From contig DS999532.1 of NCBI GenBank assembly GCA_000158135.1, forward strand, positions 296,263 through 360,262: DNA of 64,000 nt. Direction: 5' to 3'. Every line of letters starts with the position of its first letter. Position 1 is the first letter of the stretch. The translations under genes and the position numbers were made by a program. Of this stretch, positions 27,307 to 35,609 are shown piece after piece. Below the pieces are notes generated by a model, which was not told the DNA's origin, ran no database searches, and saw only the letters and a list, made by a program, of their open reading frames with translations. The stretch comes from Rhodobacteraceae bacterium KLH11. GTDB taxonomy: Bacteria > Pseudomonadota > Alphaproteobacteria > Rhodobacterales > Rhodobacteraceae.

Positions 27307-27322
27307 ATCCGTCTCCGTTCGT

Positions 27323-28024
27323 TTAAACGCCGCGTTTGTTGCCCCAGACCAGCACATGCAGCTGGGGCAGGATGCGCGGGGTGAACCATCCAATACTGAG
27401 GGTCTTGTCGATCAGCCACTCCAGCCGCCCTGTGGCCTGGTTCAGATCGACGGGCGAATCGGGATCGGTTTCCGGATTGCCGGGCTGAAGATAGAGGGGC
27501 AGGTCGGGATAGCGCCGGGCCACGCCTTCGGCCCATTGGAAATCGGCATCGTCAAAGATTACGATCTTCAGCACCGTGTTGTCCGGTCGGAAATCCAGAC
27601 AGGCATCGAACGCGGCCCAGTCCATCGCCTCACCGCTGCTGGGTGGTTTCGGGCTGAGCACCAGCATGGCCAGATCGGCAAACCAGGGTTTCGCGATCGA
27701 GCCCTGCGTCTCGCAGGCAAAAGCATAGCCCGCATCCAGACCATACCCGATCAGCGGGCCAAAATCCTGAATGGCCGGATTGCCGCCTGACAGCGACACG
27801 GTCAGAGGCCGCCCGCCCGACAGGCGCTGTATCTCGGTCCAGACGTCCCGCGTGCTCATGGTCTTCCAGCTTTGGCGAAAGGTGCTGTCGACCGCATGCA
27901 GGCTGTCGCACCACGAACATCGGAAATCGCAGCCTCCGGTGCGTACAAAGACGGTGGGCTGGCCGATCAGCGCGCCTTCGCCCTGCACAGTGGGGCCGAA
28001 AATCTCGGCGATACGCAGGGTCAT
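27323..28024 (-). CDS. queE: 7-carboxy-7-deazaguanine synthase (radical SAM)
   Basis: Contracts 6-carboxytetrahydropterin to 7-carboxy-7-deazaguanine with a radical SAM mechanism. The 233-residue product has the cluster motif Cys32-x3-Cys36-x2-Cys39 ([14 protein letters not shown]) and starts with the family pattern [20 protein letters not shown] 28024 overlaps the queD stop by 4 bases, which settles the start over a frame six residues longer. Confidence 0.94.
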   Translation of the reverse strand: MTLRIAEIFGPTVQGEGALIGQPTVFVRTGGCDFRCSWCDSLHAVDSTFRQSWKTMSTRDVWTEIQRLSGGRPLTVSLSGGNPAIQDFGPLIGYGLDAGYAFACETQGSIAKPWFADLAMLVLSPKPPSSGEAMDWAAFDACLDFRPDNTVLKIVIFDDADFQWAEGVARRYPDLPLYLQPGNPETDPDSPVDLNQATGRLEWLIDKTLSIGWFTPRILPQLHVLVWGNKRGV

Positions 28025-28374
28025 GGCCGGTACTCGGCCCATGTTTTGGGCGTTTCGGATACTTTAACCGCCGCCGTTTCCGGCCAGCGGGCCGCGCACC
28101 AGTCGTAGAAATGGCGCGCCATGTTCTCGGCAGTGCTGACGCAGTTCAGCACATCATTCAGATGCCGGTGGTCGAAGGTGTCGTCAATATAGGATTTAAG
28201 CGGTTTAAGCTCATGATAATCCCGCACGAACCCGTCACTGTTGAGGTCGGCTGCGGCCAGTTCGACCACCACAATGTAATTGTGCCCATGCAGTCGTGCG
28301 CATTGGTGGTCATCCGGCAGATGACTCAGTTGGTGCGAGGCGGAGAAGTGGAATTCCTTGGTGATCCGGTACAT
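28021..28374 (-). CDS. queD: 6-carboxy-5,6,7,8-tetrahydropterin synthase
   Basis: Converts dihydroneopterin triphosphate to 6-carboxytetrahydropterin. The 117-residue protein has the zinc ligands His14 (SASHQL), His29 and His31 (LHGHNY), and the catalytic Cys25 four residues before. The family segment DHRHLND is also present. It is directly joined to queC (adjacent, 1-base overlap at 28374) and overlaps queE. Confidence 0.95.
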   Translation of the reverse strand: MYRITKEFHFSASHQLSHLPDDHQCARLHGHNYIVVVELAAADLNSDGFVRDYHELKPLKSYIDDTFDHRHLNDVLNCVSTAENMARHFYDWCAARWPETAAVKVSETPKTWAEYRP

Positions 28375-29072
28375 CAGGCCTGTTTCCTTTCCACGGCCTG
28401 ACGCCAGAATTCCGGGTCAGCATAAAGGGTCGGATCGGGTACCCCGGCCAGATCAAACGCTTCCCGCCGTTCCACACAGGTGCCGCAACGCCCGCAATGC
28501 AGATCACCGCCTTTGTAGCACGACCATGTCTGGTCAAAAGGTGTGTTCACGCGTGCGCCTTCCGTCACGATATCCGCTTTTGCGCGATGTACGAACGGTA
28601 CGTGCAAAGCAACCTCGGCATACCCGTCCAGTGCTGCACGTTGCATTGCGTCGAAAGCATCGGTGAAGTCGGGGCGACAATCGGGATAGATGAAATGATC
28701 ACCCCCATGCACGGCTGTCGCCACCGCGTCATCTTTATTGGCGGCCGCGATGCCATAAGCGATGGTCAGCATGATGGCATTGCGGTTTGGGACCACGGTC
28801 ACTTTCATGGTCTCTTCCTCGTAGTGCCCGTCGGGCACGTCCAGATCATCGGTCAAAGCCGAGCCGGTCAGTGTTGCCCCGACCGAGCGCAGATCGATCA
28901 CATGATGCGGTACACCCAGTCGCGTGGCACAGGCGGCTGCAAAATCCAGCTCTTTGGTGTGTCGCTGGCCATAGTCGAACGAGACGAGGCGCGACAGGTC
29001 CCCCTGATTGGCCAGAACATGGGCCAGGGACACGGAATCCAGCCCGCCCGAGCAGACCAAAGTTGTTTTCAT
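28374..29072 (-). CDS. queC: 7-cyano-7-deazaguanine synthase
   Basis: Uses ATP and ammonia to turn 7-carboxy-7-deazaguanine into preQ0. The 232-residue protein has the PP-loop SGGLDS at residues 8-13. The C-terminal zinc-binding cysteines are in CYKGGDLHCGRCGTC. As first gene of the operon its ribosome site AAGGA lies inside a preQ1 riboswitch, so translation is probably reduced when preQ1 is plentiful. Confidence 0.95.
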   Translation of the reverse strand: MKTTLVCSGGLDSVSLAHVLANQGDLSRLVSFDYGQRHTKELDFAAACATRLGVPHHVIDLRSVGATLTGSALTDDLDVPDGHYEEETMKVTVVPNRNAIMLTIAYGIAAANKDDAVATAVHGGDHFIYPDCRPDFTDAFDAMQRAALDGYAEVALHVPFVHRAKADIVTEGARVNTPFDQTWSCYKGGDLHCGRCGTCVERREAFDLAGVPDPTLYADPEFWRQAVERKQA

Positions 29073-29081
29073 GTTGTCAGT

Positions 29082-29115
29082 CCTTGTTTTGATAACCGGG
29101 TAGGCTGCGACCGGC
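29082..29115 (-). ncRNA. PreQ1-I riboswitch before queCDEF
   Basis: Read on the minus strand. P1 is formed by GCCGG (29115-29111) with CCGGU (29099-29095), including one G-U pair. The loop begins UCGCAG. C29100 lies where the preQ1-pairing cytosine is expected. The A-rich tail UUAUCAAAACAAGG differs by a single base from the tail of the well-studied Thermoanaerobacter tengcongensis aptamer. The final AAGG is also the Shine-Dalgarno of queC (AUG eight to nine bases on), so ligand-driven pseudoknot formation would hide it: a translational off switch. The loop is one base longer than in that reference. Confidence 0.85.
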
Positions 29116-29282
29116 GCGTGGACCGCTAGATTATTTTGGGCCGAAGCTCAATACAGCTTTGGAGAAGTGAGTACACCATAAAGTGAACTGAATAGGCGGT
29201 TTGGTCTGAATAGCCCTCTACTCAAGCGTGTTCGTCTTACTAGGTGATCGAAAACCACTGAACGGAATGGCAGGCGCTGGCA

Positions 29283-31004
29283 ATGGCGATCAATCGCAGG
29301 GACATCAAGGGCAACGGGCGAGGAACCGTGTTGCAACAGGCAAGGCTGTGGTCGGGTCTGGTGCTGCTGGTCTATGCGACGGGCCATTTCATCAATCACG
29401 GGCTTGGGCTGGTCTCTCTCAGCTGGATGGATGGTATGCTGACTGTCATGTCGGCGATCTGGAGCTCGGTCCCCGGCACGGTGCTGCTATACGGCGCGTT
29501 TGCCATTCATATCCTTCTGGGCGTGCTGAGTGTTCTTAGTATCCGCAGCCTGAAAATGCCGTTCTGGCGCTGGTTCCAGATCGCGCTTGGTCTGGCTATT
29601 CCATATTGGCTGGTCAGCCACATCATCGTCACGCGCGGGTCAGAGCTTGCGACCGGCGTGCCAGTGACCTACCTGCAAGAGCTTTCCCTGCTCTGGCCCG
29701 TATCCGCTGTCAAACAAAACGCTCTTTTACTGCTGGTCTGGGTGCATGGCATCATTGGTGTCCATTTCTGGCTGCGGCCAAAATCGTGGTACAAGGACGG
29801 GCTGCTGGTCCTGTTGCCCATCGCCATAGCGGTTCCGATCGTGGCCATGGCGGGCTGGATGACGGCCGCCAAGCGCGAGTTGTTGCGGCTTAGCCTTGAT
29901 ACAGATGGTGCGGAAGCCGTGGACATGGCCGCGCGCGTGGCAGCGGTGCGCGAGGCGGTGTCAGACTATCAGGCCATCGCACAGGGTTGGGTGGCCATCA
30001 GTCTCAGTGTGCTGCTGCTGGTCTTTGTCGTTCTGATTATCGCACAAGGCTTTCGGCGGCGGGTGCAGGTCACCTATGGCAACGGGCTGACCGTCGATGC
30101 GGCCCCGGGCAAGACCTTGCTGGATGTCAGCCGTGACAACCGTATCGACCACCTGTCTGTTTGCGGCGGGCGGGCGCGGTGTTCAACCTGCCGGGTTCTG
30201 GTGATGTCCGAACAAGACGGGCTAAGCCCGGTCGGCCCCGCAGAGCGCAAATTGCTGGACAAGATCAATGCCGAACCGAATATGCGGCTGGCCTGCCAGG
30301 CCCGTGTGCAGGGCGATGTCAACATCCGCCCGATCATTCAGCCCAAACGTGCGGTTTCAACACCGCTGCAATCGGACCCGTTTGGCTGGGGGGTTGAGCG
30401 TGAGGTCAGCGTGCTGCAGCTCAAGATCAAGGAATTCCGCCCCTTCGTGGACAAGACCCTGCCCTATGATGTGATCTATGTGCTGAACCAGCTGCTCGAT
30501 CTGATGGTCGAGCAGATCGAGGCGCAGGATGGTCATGTTGACAAGTTCACCAATGATGGCCTGACGGCGGTATTCGGGCTGGAAACGCATAAAACTCAGG
30601 CCGCTCGGTCTGCGCTTTATGCTGCGGCCCGCTGTCAGGCGCTGGTCGAGGGTGGCGATGGGGCGCAACAACTTGCGGCACCGCTAAAGATCGGCATCGG
30701 TGTGCATTCCGGCCGCGCTGTGATCGGGCGCGTGGGCAAAAGCTCGGACCAGACCGCCCCCAGCCCGGTCACTGCGATCGGCAACGTCTCGCTGATCGCC
30801 GAAGCGCTGGAGATGGTGACACGCCGGTCAGACGCTTCAATCGTGTATTCGAAATATGTGCACGAGCTGTGCGGGTTGGGCGTCGCCAATATGTTGGGAA
30901 CACCCAGCGAGTTCGCAATTCAGGGCCTCGCGGGGAAGGTTGAGGCGGTGATGGTCAAAAACAGCAGCCCCCTGAGAAAGAAGCTTGAATTGACCCAAAG
31001 CTAG
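29283..31004 (+). CDS. Membrane protein fused to 2Fe-2S ferredoxin and adenylate/guanylate cyclase-like domains
   Basis: A 573-residue protein in three parts. Residues 1-255 carry about six transmembrane helices with spaced His residues (YATGHFINHG, VWVHGIIGVHFW), like a cytochrome b-type anchor. Residues 262-345 form a plant-type ferredoxin domain with SVCGGRARCSTC and a later LACQA Cys. Residues 375-560 are a class III nucleotide cyclase fold. In the cyclase the first metal Asp position reads LQLKIKEF (Lys for Asp) and the usual Asn/Arg pair is replaced in GNVSLIAEALE, while KFTNDG keeps the second Asp. So catalysis is doubtful; it may be a redox-sensing, non-catalytic form. Confidence 0.82.
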   Translation: MAINRRDIKGNGRGTVLQQARLWSGLVLLVYATGHFINHGLGLVSLSWMDGMLTVMSAIWSSVPGTVLLYGAFAIHILLGVLSVLSIRSLKMPFWRWFQIALGLAIPYWLVSHIIVTRGSELATGVPVTYLQELSLLWPVSAVKQNALLLLVWVHGIIGVHFWLRPKSWYKDGLLVLLPIAIAVPIVAMAGWMTAAKRELLRLSLDTDGAEAVDMAARVAAVREAVSDYQAIAQGWVAISLSVLLLVFVVLIIAQGFRRRVQVTYGNGLTVDAAPGKTLLDVSRDNRIDHLSVCGGRARCSTCRVLVMSEQDGLSPVGPAERKLLDKINAEPNMRLACQARVQGDVNIRPIIQPKRAVSTPLQSDPFGWGVEREVSVLQLKIKEFRPFVDKTLPYDVIYVLNQLLDLMVEQIEAQDGHVDKFTNDGLTAVFGLETHKTQAARSALYAAARCQALVEGGDGAQQLAAPLKIGIGVHSGRAVIGRVGKSSDQTAPSPVTAIGNVSLIAEALEMVTRRSDASIVYSKYVHELCGLGVANMLGTPSEFAIQGLAGKVEAVMVKNSSPLRKKLELTQS

Positions 31005-31025
31005 GGATCGCACTGCTGAGCAGCC

Positions 31026-31784
31026 CTATCCGCGCTCATCAGCCCCCATGCGGCGTTCCAGCCAACGCACACCGGCGCTGATGATCAGAACCAGTATCAG
31101 GTATTCAAAGATCAGCAGGGTGTAGATTTCCAGCGGCCGGTATTCGGTGACCACCAGCTCATTCGCGCGACGGGTCAGTTCCTGCATACCGATGACACTG
31201 GCAAAGGCGCTCATCTTGACGATGTAAATGAACTGGTTCGCCAAAGGTGGCAGAATGCGCCGGATCGCCTGCGGCAGGATCACATAACGCATGGTCTGAA
31301 TGTAGTTCAGGCCGATGGTCTGTGCCGCCTCACGCTGGCCGCGGGCGATGGATTGGATGCCTGCGCGATAGATCTCGGCGGTGAACGCGCTGTCCGAGAT
31401 GGCCAGCGTGATGATTGCCCCCCAGAACGGATCGATCGGGATGTTCAGGCCCATCGACTGGAACACGATAGGCAAGCCGTAGAACACCCAGAACAACATC
31501 GGAAGCAGAGGAATGGCGCGGATGAACTCGACATAAACCCGGTTGACCAGCCGCCAGCTGCGTTTCTCAGACAGGCCCGGCAAGGCCACCAGCAACCCGA
31601 TAGCGATCGACAATACGGCGGCGATCAGCGAAATCTGGATCGTCGCGCCCATGCCCGAGATCAGGAATTTCACGTTGGTCCAGCCCGATGCGGTGGTCGG
31701 GTCGATCACATACCAGCCCCAGGTCTGAGACGATGAGCAGCCCGTCAGCAGAAGGAAAGGCGCGATCAGCAGAAGTTTTTTCAT
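31026..31784 (-). CDS. Polar amino-acid-type ABC transporter permease
   Basis: A 252-residue HisM/GlnP-type permease. It has the permease loop EIYRAGIQSIARGQREAAQTIGLNY and the family segment QAIRRILPPLANQFIYIVKMSAFASVIG. Unusually, the N-terminus looks like a lipoprotein signal (LLLTGCSSSQ, Cys16) followed by ~25 polar residues before the first core helix. Only one permease gene is present, so it probably works as a homodimer with the ATPase encoded 9 bases upstream. Confidence 0.9.
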   Translation of the reverse strand: MKKLLLIAPFLLLTGCSSSQTWGWYVIDPTTASGWTNVKFLISGMGATIQISLIAAVLSIAIGLLVALPGLSEKRSWRLVNRVYVEFIRAIPLLPMLFWVFYGLPIVFQSMGLNIPIDPFWGAIITLAISDSAFTAEIYRAGIQSIARGQREAAQTIGLNYIQTMRYVILPQAIRRILPPLANQFIYIVKMSAFASVIGMQELTRRANELVVTEYRPLEIYTLLIFEYLILVLIISAGVRWLERRMGADERG

Positions 31785-31793
31785 CGGTGCCTC

Positions 31794-32534
31794 TCAGTGC
31801 TGCAATATCTGGCTGAGGAATTTACGACACCGCTCGGATTGCGGATTGGTGAAGAAATGTTCCGGGTGGCCCTGTTCAACAATCTCACCGGCATCCATGA
31901 AGATCATCTTGTCCGCTACCTTACGGGCAAAGCCCATTTCATGTGTGACAACAACCATGGTCATCCCCTCTTCGGCAAGTTCGACCATCACGTCCAGAAC
32001 CTCCGAAATCATCTCGGGATCCAGGGCCGAGGTGGGTTCGTCAAACAGCAGCACGCGCGGCTCCATGCAAAGCGAACGCGCGATGGCAACACGCTGCTGC
32101 TGACCGCCGGAAAGCTGGGTCGGCCGTTTGTCGGCCTGATCGGGGATATGCACACGTGCCAGATAGTGCCGGGCTTTTTCTTCAGCCTCCTTGCGGCTGA
32201 GGCCTCGCGCCTTGATCGGGCCCAACGTCAGATTTTCAAGCACAGTCAGATGCGGGAACAGGTTGAACTGCTGGAAAACCATGCCAACCTCGGACCGGAT
32301 CGTTGCTACAGACTTTGGATCATCCGTTAACTCGACACCATCCACCCGAATCGTGCCTTTCTGGTGCTTCTCCAGCTGGTTAATGCACCGGACAACGGTG
32401 GACTTGCCCGAACCTGACGGCCCGCAAACAACGACTTTCTCCCCGGTTTTAACCGTCAGGTCAATGTTCTTGAGAACATGGAAGTCGCCGAACCATTTGT
32501 TTACGCCCGCAAGCTCGATGGCGGCATCTGACAT
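31794..32534 (-). CDS. Polar amino-acid-type ABC transporter ATP-binding protein
   Basis: A 246-residue GlnQ/HisP-like ATPase: Walker [11 protein letters not shown]-loop [16 protein letters not shown], signature [15 protein letters not shown], Walker [15 protein letters not shown] and switch His in [10 protein letters not shown]. First gene of a two-gene unit with the permease. It is divergent from the binding-protein gene, and the 120 bases between carry both promoters. Confidence 0.95.
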   Translation of the reverse strand: MSDAAIELAGVNKWFGDFHVLKNIDLTVKTGEKVVVCGPSGSGKSTVVRCINQLEKHQKGTIRVDGVELTDDPKSVATIRSEVGMVFQQFNLFPHLTVLENLTLGPIKARGLSRKEAEEKARHYLARVHIPDQADKRPTQLSGGQQQRVAIARSLCMEPRVLLFDEPTSALDPEMISEVLDVMVELAEEGMTMVVVTHEMGFARKVADKMIFMDAGEIVEQGHPEHFFTNPQSERCRKFLSQILQH

Positions 32535-32654
32535 TGGCCGACCTGCCCCTTTTTATGCATCGTTGAATATTTTCTTGAGGTTATCTTTGGCTTTGCGCTT
32601 AAATCAACAAAGAATATGGCAACATGCCCGAAACCTCACCAACAGGAGAAATTG

Positions 32655-33425
32655 ATGAACACTTTTTTGAAAGCAGCGGCAACTGCCGCGCTTGGGCTGG
32701 TATTGTCCACCGCGGCGCAAGCTCAGTCGGCGTTGAACGAGGTTCTGGATTCCGGTGTGCTGAAGGTCGGAACAACCGGTGACTGGAACCCGATGTCGCT
32801 GCGTGATCCGGCGACGAACAGCTACAAAGGCTATGATATCGACATCATGAACGAGCTGGCCGCCGATCTGGGTGTCGAGGTCGAATATGTCCCCACTGAC
32901 TGGAAGACCCTGGTGAATGGCGTTGTCGCCGGAAAGTATCACCTGACCGGCTCTGCTTCTATTTCGCCGCCCCGGATGAAGGTCGCGGGGTTCTCGGAAA
33001 GCTATATCGCGGTCGAACTGTTTCCCTACACGCTAAAGGACAAGGCGGACAAGTTTGACGGGTATGCATCGATCAACCAGCCCGGTGTCAGGGTTGCCAC
33101 GACCTTGGGCACCACCTTTGAAAAGCGTGTACGCGAGTGGTTCCCGAACGCGGATATCAAAGTGGTCGAGGCTCCTGCACGCGGTTTTCAGGAGGTGATC
33201 GCCGGGCGCGCCGATGTGTTCATCACGTCGAATATCGAAGGGTCCACGCTTGAGGCCAAATTCCCTGTTGTGCGCGTCAAGAACGCAGGGCCCCGCTCAC
33301 CTTCGCCGATTGCAATGATCCTGCCGCAGGGGGATCAGATCTGGATCAACTATGTCAACAACTGGATCGAGGTGAAGAAAGCGCAGGGCTTTTTTGAGCA
33401 AAATCGCGAAAAATGGGGTCTTTAA
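32655..33425 (+). CDS. Periplasmic binding protein of the amino-acid-type ABC transporter
   Basis: A 256-residue type II (SBP_bac_3) protein with a signal peptide (about 1-22, AAQAQS). The core GVLKVGTTGDWNPMSLRDPATNSYKGYDIDIM and DWKTLVNGVVAGKYHLTG resemble both amino-acid receptors and the cyclohexadienyl dehydratase-like subgroup, so the ligand is uncertain. ATG 32655 follows AGGAGAAATTG. It pairs with the divergent permease/ATPase genes. Confidence 0.88.
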   Translation: MNTFLKAAATAALGLVLSTAAQAQSALNEVLDSGVLKVGTTGDWNPMSLRDPATNSYKGYDIDIMNELAADLGVEVEYVPTDWKTLVNGVVAGKYHLTGSASISPPRMKVAGFSESYIAVELFPYTLKDKADKFDGYASINQPGVRVATTLGTTFEKRVREWFPNADIKVVEAPARGFQEVIAGRADVFITSNIEGSTLEAKFPVVRVKNAGPRSPSPIAMILPQGDQIWINYVNNWIEVKKAQGFFEQNREKWGL

Positions 33426-33440
33426 CCCCGACTAAAAGAG

Positions 33441-33464
33441 ACGCCCGGTACATATACCGGGCGT
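33441..33464. terminator. Hairpin after the binding-protein gene
   Basis: ACGCCCGGTA (33441-33450) and TACCGGGCGT (33455-33464) form a perfect 10-bp stem with a 4-base loop, 16 bases after the stop. It lies between convergent genes and has no T-run. Confidence 0.7.
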
Positions 33465-33522
33465 GTCCAAATCAATCTGGCGTGTTTATCTTCCCCCACG
33501 TGAAATATCGCCGGGGTTACGC

Positions 33523-34293
33523 TCATTTTGCGTGATATCTTGGTTTTCGTTTTTCAAGGAACGCACTCATTCCTTCCTGCTGGGCTGGAAGCCCGTACAG
33601 GGCATGATACATCTGCCTTTCGTAACGCAGGCCTGCGTCAAGCGTGCTCTGTTCAGCCATGTTGACACAGGCGCGGGCCATGTCGACGATGTCAGAGGCA
33701 TAGTCTGCGATGGTTTCGGCCACCTCATGCGCTGTGTCCATCAACGTATCTGCGGCAACGACGCGGCTGACCAGACCCATTTGCAGCGCCTCAGCTGCAT
33801 CGATCATGCGCCCGGTCAGGATCATATCCATCGCGCGGGCGCGACCGATCAGCCGTGTCAGGCGCTGGGTGCCTCCGATACCGGGAATGCATCCGATCTT
33901 GATTTCCGGCTGCCCGAATTTTGCGTGCTCTGATGCCAGAATAACATCGCACATCAGCGCAACTTCGCAGCCGCCACCCAACGCATAACCGCTGACGGCG
34001 GCGAGTTTGGGCAGGCGAAGTGCGGCAAATCTATCCCATTCGGCAAAAAACGCGCTGGCCTGCATGGTGGCATAGGTTTGCACAGCAAGTTCGCTGATAT
34101 CGGCCCCCGCTGCAAAGGCGCGGTCATTGCCCGTCAGGATCAGGCAACCGATATCGGGATCGTTGTCAAAGGCAGTGGCGGCGGCCAGAACCTCGTGCAT
34201 GAGCTGCGTATTGAGCGCATTCAGCTGGTCTGGCCGATTGAAGCGGATCGTCGCGACCCGCCCCCTGGTTTCGGTTTTGATGGTCTCGAACAT
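33523..34293 (-). CDS. Enoyl-CoA hydratase/isomerase family protein (crotonase fold)
   Basis: A 256-residue crotonase-fold protein. The oxyanion-hole segment AFAAGADISEL and the two catalytic-Glu regions (ALGGGCEVALMCDV and EIKIGCIPGIGGTQRL) are intact, as in true hydratases. It is the last gene of a tight three-gene unit, 2 bases after the membrane flavoprotein gene, which follows an acyl-adenylating enzyme. A general beta-oxidation role is possible, but the context suggests action on an unusual acyl substrate. Confidence 0.88.
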   Translation of the reverse strand: MFETIKTETRGRVATIRFNRPDQLNALNTQLMHEVLAAATAFDNDPDIGCLILTGNDRAFAAGADISELAVQTYATMQASAFFAEWDRFAALRLPKLAAVSGYALGGGCEVALMCDVILASEHAKFGQPEIKIGCIPGIGGTQRLTRLIGRARAMDMILTGRMIDAAEALQMGLVSRVVAADTLMDTAHEVAETIADYASDIVDMARACVNMAEQSTLDAGLRYERQMYHALYGLPAQQEGMSAFLEKRKPRYHAK

Positions 34294-34295
34294 GC

Positions 34296-35609
34296 TCAGC
34301 TGTCCCAGATCGCGCCATAGGCGGGGATGCCCAGGCTTTCCATGTCATGCACCACTTTCCGCGTCAGCTTCTGGTTCGAAATCACGATGACGGCTTCGGC
34401 GCCGCTTTCTCGCACGGCCTGCAGGGCCAGCGCGGACAGGTTGGGTTTGCCGTTTTTGTCAGTATCCCAGATCAGAGGGTTTTCGGTGTGGGATTCGATT
34501 TCATCCACCAGCGCGTCGCCATAGGTGTGGCGGGGGCTGCGCGTGGACCAGATCAGGCGGTTCGGAACCTCTTTGGCCAACAGATGCGGCAGGATTGGCC
34601 CAATACCCGAACCGGTGCCAACATACACCACCTTTTTGAACAGCACCTCGATCCGGGCGACACCGGATGTTGTAATCCCTTTGACCCAAACCTTGTCAGG
34701 GGGCGTGTCGATAAAGCGTCCGGTCCAGTCTCCGGCGCGGCTGATGGCCAGCCGATAGCCCGAGCGACCCGGCGCGGGAATATTGGCGAACGAGTGATAT
34801 TCGCCAAATGGCGTGTGGCTGATGGCGTTTGAGCTGCCGGGGAAGGGTGTATCGCCATAGTCGAACTCGGCAATCACCGCATGGTTCGATGGCTTTTCAA
34901 TTTTGACGTCTACCCGTTTCAGCGAAAGCCATGGCGACAGGATTGACAATGTGATCAGGCACAGCATCCAGAAGGCCGGGCTGTGTAGCATTTGCCCGCC
35001 CGTGTCGTGTGTGATCGAGACAGTTTGTGCCCAGAACAACCCCAGCACGGTCCAGCCCGCAAAACGATGAATTTTCTCGAACGCATTGTGGAACCGTGCG
35101 CGGATCGGGCCCAGGGCCGAGATCACCATCAGGACCATCAACGCCACCATGGCTGTACTCAGCCCCAGTGTGAGGTCAGAGGGCAGTGTTGCGCCATGCG
35201 CGCGGTTCCAGAGCATTGCGTATAGAAGGAACCCGAACCAGATTGTTCCAGCACCCGTTCCCCCGGAATGCAACCCGCCAAAATGAAACACCTTGCCCGC
35301 GCCCCAGCGGATCCATAATGGCCACGAGGTGGGGATGCGGGTGGCCAGCCAGAACAGCGCATTGATCACTCTTTGCTGGCGGATCAGGATGCCCAGGCTC
35401 AGGTTGATCAAGGCCATGTCCGCAATCAGGTTCAATGTGAACGCGCTGCCGTTAAACCAATACCCGTCGCGCAGCCCCACGACAAACACACCCAGATTCA
35501 CCACCGCAACAATCAGGGCCAGACGGCGGTACTCCATCAGCGCAGGGTGGCGCGTTACACGGCGCCAGTTCGTGCCGCCAACTTCAACATTTGTGGTCTG
35601 TGTTGTCAT
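34296..35609 (-). CDS. TmpA/TmpL-like membrane flavoprotein with NAD(P)-binding domain
   Basis: A 437-residue protein. About six to seven transmembrane helices fill residues ~25-260. A soluble ferredoxin-reductase-like part follows, with VVYVGTGSGIGPILPHLLA as the nucleotide-binding turn and a C-terminal VIVISNQKL segment. This arrangement matches the fungal TmpA/TmpL family of membrane flavoproteins, known for effects on redox balance and development. Start ATG 35609 overlaps the previous stop (TGATG). The gene order ligase then membrane protein is the domain order of fungal TmpL. The reaction is unknown. Confidence 0.7.
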   Translation of the reverse strand: MTTQTTNVEVGGTNWRRVTRHPALMEYRRLALIVAVVNLGVFVVGLRDGYWFNGSAFTLNLIADMALINLSLGILIRQQRVINALFWLATRIPTSWPLWIRWGAGKVFHFGGLHSGGTGAGTIWFGFLLYAMLWNRAHGATLPSDLTLGLSTAMVALMVLMVISALGPIRARFHNAFEKIHRFAGWTVLGLFWAQTVSITHDTGGQMLHSPAFWMLCLITLSILSPWLSLKRVDVKIEKPSNHAVIAEFDYGDTPFPGSSNAISHTPFGEYHSFANIPAPGRSGYRLAISRAGDWTGRFIDTPPDKVWVKGITTSGVARIEVLFKKVVYVGTGSGIGPILPHLLAKEVPNRLIWSTRSPRHTYGDALVDEIESHTENPLIWDTDKNGKPNLSALALQAVRESGAEAVIVISNQKLTRKVVHDMESLGIPAYGAIWDS

